From NCBI GenBank assembly GCA_035315885.1, contig DATFXM010000076.1:1-22971 (forward strand): DNA of 22,971 nucleotides, read 5' to 3'. The number at the start of each line of letters is the position of its first letter. Position 1 is the first letter of the stretch. Source of the DNA: DATFXM01 sp035315885 (GTDB lineage: Bacteria; Acidobacteriota; Blastocatellia; UBA7656). Position numbers and translations under genes: made by a program. This document shows, one piece after another, positions 1 to 6,300 of this stretch. The notes under the pieces were generated by a model, which did no database searches, was not told the DNA's origin, and saw only the letters and a list, made by a program, of their open reading frames with translations.

Positions 1-1
1 G

Positions 2-355
2 AAGGTCACGCGCGAGGAGTTTGCAAAAATCGTAGCGCTGTTCGATTTGCTCGATCAGGACAAAAACGGAGAGCTGACACAGGAGGAGCTGAATGGCTTT
101 GGACGTGCTGTCAACGAGCTTCAGCTAAAGTCGACAGGTGGAGTCAACACTGCTAGTGCGTTTGACAAGCTCGACAAGGACCACGATGGCAAGATCACGC
201 CCGAAGAGGCGAACAATCCTGCACTGTTCAGGAGTCTTGATCTGAATAAGGATGGAGTGGTGACTCGCGAGGAGTTCGAGAAGGCTGTGAAGCAGTTGGC
301 AGACCGCTCGAAGGGTCAGGCGAACCCTTCGCCCCAGCCCCCAAAGAATCCGTAG
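2..355 (+). CDS. EF-hand calcium-binding protein, 5' truncated
   Basis: The reading frame is open from the first bases and ends at TAG 353-355, so the gene begins outside the window. The visible 117 residues hold three canonical 12-residue EF-hand loops: DQDKNGELTQEE, DKDHDGKITPEE and DLNKDGVVTREE. Each has Asp at positions 1 and 3, Gly at 6 and Glu at 12. The first residues (KVTREEF) look like the end of a fourth loop, so there are probably two EF-hand pairs. The tail is Pro/Lys rich (PSPQPPKNP) and probably disordered. EF-hand pairs bind Ca2+. Whether the protein is exported cannot be judged without the N-terminus. A TTG at 47 could be read as a start, but it lies inside an EF-hand helix and is unlikely. 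The gene converges on the EAL gene. Confidence 0.85.
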   Translation, partial: KVTREEFAKIVALFDLLDQDKNGELTQEELNGFGRAVNELQLKSTGGVNTASAFDKLDKDHDGKITPEEANNPALFRSLDLNKDGVVTREEFEKAVKQLADRSKGQANPSPQPPKNP

Positions 356-375
356 TCGAATTTTTTCTCACAGCC

Positions 376-415
376 TGATGAGCGCGGGATCGAGACGCGA
401 CCCGCGCTCTCATCA
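376..415. terminator. GC-rich dyad between convergent genes
   Basis: AGCGCGGG (381-388) pairs with CCCGCGCT (401-408) around a 12-nt loop. Outer arms TGATG (376-380) and CATCA (411-415) extend the stem across a 2-nt bulge. It lies in the 74-nt gap between the convergent stop codons at 355 and 430, where a shared terminator is expected. No T-run follows on either strand; the only T-run (361-366) is on the 5' side for the plus strand. It is therefore not a textbook intrinsic terminator. Confidence 0.3.
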
Positions 416-429
416 ACTCAAGCCCAACT

Positions 430-1227
430 TCATAAAAACGCCAACTGTTCACTACTCACCTCCAAACCCGTATGACCCGACAACAGATGAGAACTTCCAA
501 GTTCATCTGTCGGCATTGGAGGGGCAAACAGAAAACCCTGTACAAGATCTATCCCGAGCTCGGTAACCGTGGCGAGGTCCTCAACCGTCTCAACGCCTTC
601 GACTACGACGTTCGCAGTGAACTTCTGCGCAAGGTGCAGCACCGATTCGAGGATCCCTCTTCGATAAACGTCATTGTGCGATCCTTTTACGAAGTAGCTG
701 TCCACCTTGAAGTAGTCTGGCTTGCAGTACAGGGCCATCCTGTAATTCGACTGTCCGAGACCAATGTCGTCCAACGCGATCTTGATACCGGCCCGCCTCA
801 TTTCTTCAATCGCATTGAGAAAAACAAAGCCGTCAGAAAAGGTCACGTGCTCAACGATCTCGACAGTGAGCCTCGAAATCGATATGCCGAAACTTGCGGC
901 GCTCTCGACTATGAAATCCGTGAACCGGTGATCCCGCCCGAGAGTGGACGCGTGCACGTTTATGCTGAGCGGCGGCTCGCCCGGCAGCTTGCTGGCCTCG
1001 CGCATAACCGCTCCGACGCAAACTCGGTCTACAAGAACCTCTTCTCGTTTGCGACGAACGTACTCAAACAGCACCGAAGCCGGCTCAATGTTAGTGTCCT
1101 TCGGACCGCGCGCTAAACACTCCAGCGAGTGCAACGTCAACGTCGTTCCGTACACCTTGAAAATTGGCTGGAACAGAATTCTCAGGCCACTCGGCGCGAG
1201 TATCCTATCCAGTAGTGTCCTACGCAT
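430..1227 (-). CDS. EAL-domain cyclic-di-GMP phosphodiesterase (stand-alone)
   Basis: This is a single EAL domain of 265 aa with no sensor or GGDEF partner. It would hydrolyse c-di-GMP to pGpG in the cytoplasm. The usual catalytic and metal positions appear kept: the signature Glu (LECLARG, with Cys in place of Ala), Asn in INVHAS, Glu in VEIVEH, the Asp pair in LDDIG (DDFG in most members), Lys in FKVDSYF, Glu in VEGVET and Gln in QGFLFAPP. Activity is therefore plausible. I chose ATG 1227-1225 because GGAG lies 9 nt upstream; the frame can be extended to 1251 without a better ribosome site. The start overlaps the stop of the upstream receiver gene by 8 nt, which suggests translational coupling. 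The pair is probably driven by the sigma-54 site at 1890-1905. Confidence 0.9.
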   Translation of the reverse strand: MRRTLLDRILAPSGLRILFQPIFKVYGTTLTLHSLECLARGPKDTNIEPASVLFEYVRRKREEVLVDRVCVGAVMREASKLPGEPPLSINVHASTLGRDHRFTDFIVESAASFGISISRLTVEIVEHVTFSDGFVFLNAIEEMRRAGIKIALDDIGLGQSNYRMALYCKPDYFKVDSYFVKGSHNDVYRRGILESVLHLAQKFTANVVVEGVETVEDLATVTELGIDLVQGFLFAPPMPTDELGSSHLLSGHTGLEVSSEQLAFL

Positions 1228-1621
1228 AAGCAGGAGCTCCAAGCAGCTCAAACGCAGCGCGTGCCACGTCAGCCAGGGGCGCGGGCTTTTGGATGTAACG
1301 ATCCACGCCGCGGCGATGAACCTCCCGTTTGACGGCGCTCGACTCGCTTGCGGTCCAGACGATAACGCGAGTTTGAGGGCAGCGGTCCTTCACAAATCCC
1401 ACCACCTCCAACCCCTCGACTCCACCAAAACCGGTCAACCGCATATCCACAATCACCAGCGAGTAGCTAACGTTGGCTAACAGCGCTTGCGCCTCTTCCA
1501 TCTCCTCCGCGCAGTCTACGATCAGGCCCTTCAGTGAAAAATAGTCCCTGAGCGCAAAAAGAATCGGTCTTTCATCGTCGACCACCAGAATCCGACGGCT
1601 TGTCAGCAAAGGGTCCTTCAT
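1220..1621 (-). CDS. Stand-alone response-regulator receiver (CheY-like)
   Basis: This is a single REC domain of 133 aa with no output domain. The acidic pocket is D15-D16, the phospho-acceptor is D59 (VIVDMRL), the switch Thr is T90 (VWTAS) and the conserved Lys is K112 (QKPAP). The start is ATG 1621-1619, with AGGAGG 9 nt upstream; a longer frame to 1648 lacks such a site. It overlaps the EAL gene by 8 nt, so the two are co-transcribed and probably act together, for example with the receiver gating the phosphodiesterase in trans. No kinase lies next to it except the multi-PAS kinase at 3385-8652, which is a candidate phosphodonor by inference only. A leader of about 250 nt separates it from the proposed sigma-54 promoter. 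Confidence 0.9.
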   Translation of the reverse strand: MKDPLLTSRRILVVDDERPILFALRDYFSLKGLIVDCAEEMEEAQALLANVSYSLVIVDMRLTGFGGVEGLEVVGFVKDRCPQTRVIVWTASESSAVKREVHRRGVDRYIQKPAPLADVARAAFELLGAPAYA

Positions 1622-1889
1622 CCAGTCCAGCCTCCTAGCTGGAATCACCGCGGCCCATGTTTCAGCCGTTAAACCTCAATTCGAGTGGAAGCTTGAGGCG
1701 CTTGTCCGGAGCGAGGGGTGGGCGTGACTGTCTCAGCCAAACGGTTTGTCGGGCTCGCCAGGCTGGGCGACGCCTTCTACCCCCATCGCATCCCGGTATT
1801 GCTGCTTTTAGTCAGAAGGCAGGAAAAAAAGAGCGTAATCCCCTCCCCAAGTCTCGATACGCAACCTACCAAGCAGCAGGTGAGCCTTG

Positions 1890-1905
1890 TGCAAGACTGA
1901 TACCA
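1890..1905 (-). promoter_or_regulatory. Candidate sigma-54 (-24/-12) promoter for the receiver-EAL operon
   Basis: The minus strand reads TGGTATCAGTCTTGCA. The GG and GC dinucleotides are exactly 10 nt apart and the -12 block TTGCA is a perfect match. Against TGGCACG-N4-TTGCW it matches 9 of 12 positions, and two of the three mismatches are C to T. It lies 269 nt upstream of the receiver start and 111 nt beyond the stop of an NtrC-type activator gene. No equally good GG-N10-GC site was found by eye in the other intergenic regions. Start-site mapping or an RpoN motif search is needed for certainty. Confidence 0.5.
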
Positions 1906-1939
1906 ACCCTACTGGTCCCTCTCGACCCCTCACCTATGC

Positions 1940-2008
1940 TCTGATATAACAGAACTTGTCCAAAATGTCTGCGCGGGACCACAGTCGCTCATAGTCTGAA
2001 TCTCAGAC
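1940..2008. promoter_or_regulatory. Two dyads upstream of the sigma-54 site, possible activator-binding sites
   Basis: TCTG-ATATAA-CAGA (1940-1953) and GTCTGA-ATC-TCAGAC (1994-2008) are short perfect inverted repeats sharing the half-site TCTGA. Relative to a start site near 1878 (minus strand) they sit at about -62 to -75 and -116 to -130, and the second is in the usual range for NtrC-family upstream activator sites. Neither is followed by a T-run, so they do not look like terminators of the preceding gene. Assignment to the adjacent activator is inference. Confidence 0.25.
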
Positions 2009-2015
2009 AACCAGT

Positions 2016-3359
2016 CTAGTTTCTGGACAGAACAATTCCGAATCGCTTGATCTTCTGGTAAAGAGAACTGCGCGGAATCCCAAGCGATTGGGCAGCTTTC
2101 TCCACCTGCCCGTTCTGCTCTCTCAAGACTCGCTCGATGTGCCGGCGCTCCACTTCGTCGAGTGTCAGGTCGCCATCGAGATCTCTGCCGGGTTCCAGAG
2201 CCTCATCAAATCGGAAACTCTTGCTGTCCAGAACCCTCTTGTCGCTCAACAGGACCGCCCGCTCCAACACATTTCTCAGTTCACGAATATTGCCGGGCCA
2301 CGAATAGATTTGCAGAGCCTTAACCGCATCCGGCGCAAGCTCGACATCGCCTCGGCCCAGATCGGCGAATTGTCCCATCAGCGCACGCGCAATCACTGGA
2401 ATGTCCTCGGATCTCGACCGCAAAGGAGGCACGTCCAGCGGGATGGCGCTCACGCGATAGTACAGGTCGTTTCTGAATTGCTTTTCGGCCACGAGCTTTT
2501 TCAAGTCCTGATGTGTTGCCGCAATCAGACGTACATCCACCCGGCGGTCTCGCACATCACCCAGTCTTCTGAAGCGCTTCTCCTCAAGCACCTTCAGGAG
2601 CTTTGGTTGAATCTGAAGGTCCAGGTCACCGATCTCATCCAGGAACACCGTTCCGCGGTGCGCGACTTCGAGCAAACCCATTTTGCTCGCGGCGGCGCTG
2701 GTGAATGCGCCCTTTTCATGTCCGAACAGCTCGGTCTCGAGAAGCTCGCGAGACAAGCCGGCGCAGTTCAAATCCACGAACGCCTCATCCGATCGCGGTC
2801 CGTTATCGTGCAGCCAGTTCGCGAGCACGCCCTTGCCCGTTCCGGTCTCGCCGTTGATCAACAGAGGGCTTTCGCTCGCGAGGACCCGGTTTGCCTGCTC
2901 CGACAGCTCCCGGATCGCCGGGCTCACGCCGAGAAACGGATCAAGCGCGTGACGCGCTCTCCGGCTGTTTCGCGCCTGTTGGTTGTTTCGGTTTCTGGCG
3001 TTCTCAAGAATCCGCTGTAACACAACCAGCAGCGCCGGCAACTCTAACGGCTTTGTGAGAAACTGTTCAGCACCTTCCTTGATCGCCCTGACTGCAAGAT
3101 CGATTGAGCCATAAGCAGTGAGGATCACCACCGGCACGGTCGGGTCGGCGCTCTTCAGTCGAGGGAGCACATCGAGCGCGTTGCCATCCTCGAGAACATA
3201 GTCGACGAGAGCAATGTCCGGTCGCCACGTGCGGAACGCTTCCTCGGCGCCCTGACAACTCGAAGCCTCCTCGACCGCATACCCCTGCGTCTCGAGAAAA
3301 CTTCGAACGCCGAATCGAATCGCCGCCTCGTCCTCTACAATCAGGATTCTATTGCGCAT
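2016..3359 (-). CDS. Sigma-54-dependent response regulator, NtrC family
   Basis: This 447-aa protein has the standard three-domain plan. A REC domain (about 1-120) carries D53 in ALVDYVLED. An AAA+ sigma-54 activation domain (about 140-375) carries Walker A GETGTGKG, the sigma-54 contact loop, Walker B (VFLDEIGDL) and the arginine-finger region. A C-terminal Fis-type helix-turn-helix (about 405-445, GQVEKAAQSLGIPRSSLYQ) binds DNA. The contact loop reads GAFTSA, not the usual GAFTGA; the sigma-54-contacting Phe and Thr remain. ATG 3359-3357 is preferred over the adjacent in-frame TTG. The gene begins 25 nt after the multi-PAS kinase stop, so the two form a kinase/regulator operon. Its own target may be the sigma-54 site just downstream at 1890-1905. 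Confidence 0.95.
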   Translation of the reverse strand: MRNRILIVEDEAAIRFGVRSFLETQGYAVEEASSCQGAEEAFRTWRPDIALVDYVLEDGNALDVLPRLKSADPTVPVVILTAYGSIDLAVRAIKEGAEQFLTKPLELPALLVVLQRILENARNRNNQQARNSRRARHALDPFLGVSPAIRELSEQANRVLASESPLLINGETGTGKGVLANWLHDNGPRSDEAFVDLNCAGLSRELLETELFGHEKGAFTSAAASKMGLLEVAHRGTVFLDEIGDLDLQIQPKLLKVLEEKRFRRLGDVRDRRVDVRLIAATHQDLKKLVAEKQFRNDLYYRVSAIPLDVPPLRSRSEDIPVIARALMGQFADLGRGDVELAPDAVKALQIYSWPGNIRELRNVLERAVLLSDKRVLDSKSFRFDEALEPGRDLDGDLTLDEVERRHIERVLREQNGQVEKAAQSLGIPRSSLYQKIKRFGIVLSRN

Positions 3360-3384
3360 CAAAAAGAACTCTCATCGCTCGCGG

Positions 3385-6300
3385 TTACGTGCACACCGGG
3401 AAGCGAACGCGAACGGAGGCACCTCCGCCCTCGCGGTTGCTTATTGAGATCACGCCCGCGTGCTCCTCGACGATCCTCTGAACTATCGAGAGGCCCAACC
3501 CTATTCCACCACGGCGGCGTGTAAAAAACGGATCGAACACCTTTGGGATGTCACCCGTACGAAAGCCCGGACCTGAATCTTCAATCCCACAGTCGATCCA
3601 GTATCCTTCCGCGTCTTCAACGTGACGTCCCGCCACCGTAACCACAGAGCCCGAGGGCGAATGTTGCACCGCATTCTCAATCAGATTGCGAAAGACCTGT
3701 AGCATACGACCCGCATCCATGCGAATCGAAGCAAGCTCGTCCTTAATCAGGTTCTCGATTTGCACACCTGACGTCTCCGCCTGCCGCCGGCATTCCGTTA
3801 TGGCCTGCGCCACAACCGACTGAACAGTTCCCGGAGACAACTCCTGATTGAGCGGCTTACCGTATTCGAGCAAGTCGCGCATCAGCGCCGAGAGCCTGTC
3901 GACCTCACCGTGCAGAATATCGATGTACTTTCTGTACTCGGGCTCTCCAAAGCGCGCGCTGAACGCGTCGAGGGTTGCTGACATTCCAAACAGCGGATTT
4001 CGAACTTCGTGCGCGACGCCCGCCACAAGCTGTCCCATGGCTGACATCGTTTCGCTTCGTCTGAGGGACTCCTGCAGCCGCACCGTTGCAGTTGTGTCGC
4101 GAGCCAGCACGATCACTTTTTCCTCGTCGGACTCGGACCCCGGGAAGAGCCCGGCGCTGATGTCCCACGTTGTGTCGGTCGTCTTGTCGATGGTCTGACA
4201 CGTCATCGAGGCTCGCGATATTCGTACACTGTCGACCATTTCGCTGATCTTCTGCCAAGGCTCACCGGTTGAGATAGCTCCGACCTGCGAGCCCTTGATC
4301 TGAACGTAGTCTTTGTTCGCCAGCAGCATCGCGGCGCGATTCAATCGCGCCACCGCGCCACTGAAGTCCACCAGAAGAATCGGAAACTCAACGGCGTCGA
4401 ATGTCACTCTCCATTCGCGCGCGACCTTCTGCGCAATCGCCTGCAGTTGCGCCTGCTCCTCTTCCGCCTGCTTTCGTTCGGTCACATCGCGATAGTTCAC
4501 TACGATTGCGCGGACGCTGGGCTCATCCAGTAAATTCGTGCTGATGCCGTCAATCCAGCGCCAGGAGCCATCTCTATGGCGCGTTCTGTGCATATAGTTG
4601 AGCACTCGCCCGTGCTTCGCCGCCAGCCTCTTGATTCCCGCCTTCAACGATTCCAGGTCGTCGGGATGAACCATGTGAAACGGTATTTTGCCGATGAGCT
4701 CCTCGGGGTTATAACCAATCACCCGGCTCGTCGAAGGACTCGCATAAAAGACTCTGCCTTCCGCGGTCATGAGCGCGATCGCATCGGAGCTGTGCTCAAT
4801 CAGCGCTCGGAACCGACGCTCGCTCTCTCTCATTGCTTGTTCGGCGCGCACCCGTTCGGTCACATCGCGGTAGTTGGCGACTATGGCCCTCACGCTTGGC
4901 TCTGAAAGCTGATTCACGATATTCGCTTCGACCCATTTCCAGGTTCCGTCCTTGTGACGCATTCGAATGGAGAGCCTCAATAACTTACCGGGGTTCTCGA
5001 GGGACTCGTTGTGTTTGGTTGCAGTCGTCTCGATGTCGTCGGGATGTATAAACTCGTAGCCGTTGTGGCCCACGAACTCTTCCGGGGCATAGCCGAGTAC
5101 GTGACCAGTCGATACGCTCGCGTAAACGATCGTGCCGTCCTTGTCGAACAGACCGATGGCGTCCGAGCTGTTCTCGATAAGCGTGCGGAACCGGCGCTCG
5201 CTTTCTCTAACCGCTTCCTCCGCGCGCACGCGTTCGGTAACGTCGCGGAAGTTGCTCACGACCGAGTTAATGCCGGGCTCGTTGAGCAGGTTCGTCCACA
5301 CCGATTCGATCCAGCGCCAGGAACCGTCCTTGTGTCGAAATCGGTAAGTCCCTTGAAACGCCGCGCTGGTGTTGGCCAGGAGTTGCATCCAGGCTTGTTG
5401 AACCGCGAGGAGGTCGTCGGGATGAATTGCCTCGGCGCCAACTTTTTCTCCGTCCTTGTAGCCCAGCATCCGCGTCCCCGCAGGACTCGCGTACTTGATC
5501 GTGCCCTGGTTGTCCAGCAACACCACCCCATCGGCGCTGTTCTCGATCAACGCTCGAAATCGTTTTTCGCTCTCTCGCAACGCATTTTGAGCAGATCGCT
5601 GTTCGGTCAGATCCAGCACAAACGCAATACTCTTATCCGCGGACCCTTCCAATAGGGCGACGCCGAGCAATATCGGCACTCGGCTGCCGTCCTTGCGGCA
5701 ATACTCTTTCTCGTACGGCGAACAGACTCCCGAAGCCTTCAGCTCTACAATCGCCTGTCTATCCAGTTCCGCAAATTCAGGAGGAGTGATGTCGGTCCAC
5801 TTCAGTCGCCCGGCCTCAAGGTCTTCTCTGCTGAACCCGACAATCTTCAAGAATGCATCGTTCGCATCGGTGATTGTGCCGCTGAAGTCGGCGATGACAA
5901 TACCGATGATGTTGGACTCAACCAGTCGTCGAACACGTGACTCGCTCTCGCGCAGCGCATCCTCAGCGCGCTTGCGTTCGAGCTCTGCCGCGGCGCGCGC
6001 GGCAAAGATAGTCATTATCGATCTCGCGCGTTCGTGAACCACCAGAGGTTTCACGTCCATCACGCAAAGATGGCCGATGATCTTGCCCAATGAATCGAAC
6101 AGCGGAGTTCCAAGATAGCTTTCGGCGCCAAGCGAAACCAGTCCCCGATCAGTGAAGAACTGCTCTTGCAGTCTGCTTTCGTAGTGACACATTCCGCCGC
6201 TTGAAAACACGTTTTCACAAGGGGTTCCTTCGGCTGAATAATCGAAGTTGTCTCGCCACCGGTCTCCCAACCAGAACGCTTTTGTTCGGAGAACCAGGGG

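Noticed and set aside
309..331. Hairpin CGAAGGGT/ACCCTTCG at the end of the EF-hand gene
   Set aside because: It lies within the coding region and the only T-run (361-366) is about 30 nt further on, too far for an intrinsic terminator.
1622..1880. Possible c-di-GMP riboswitch in the receiver-EAL leader
   Set aside because: The conserved GEMM-I core segments could not be found on the minus strand, so the long leader remains unexplained.
1657..1944. Small plus-strand open frames upstream of the receiver gene
   Set aside because: They have no ribosome site or family features, and they overlap the proposed regulatory region.
2088..3020. Long plus-strand open frame of 310 codons
   Set aside because: It is antisense to the well-supported NtrC-type regulator, and its translation shows no recognisable family pattern.
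5011..5655. Long plus-strand open frame inside the kinase region
   Set aside because: It mirrors PAS-coding sequence on the other strand, and similar shadows recur at other PAS units.
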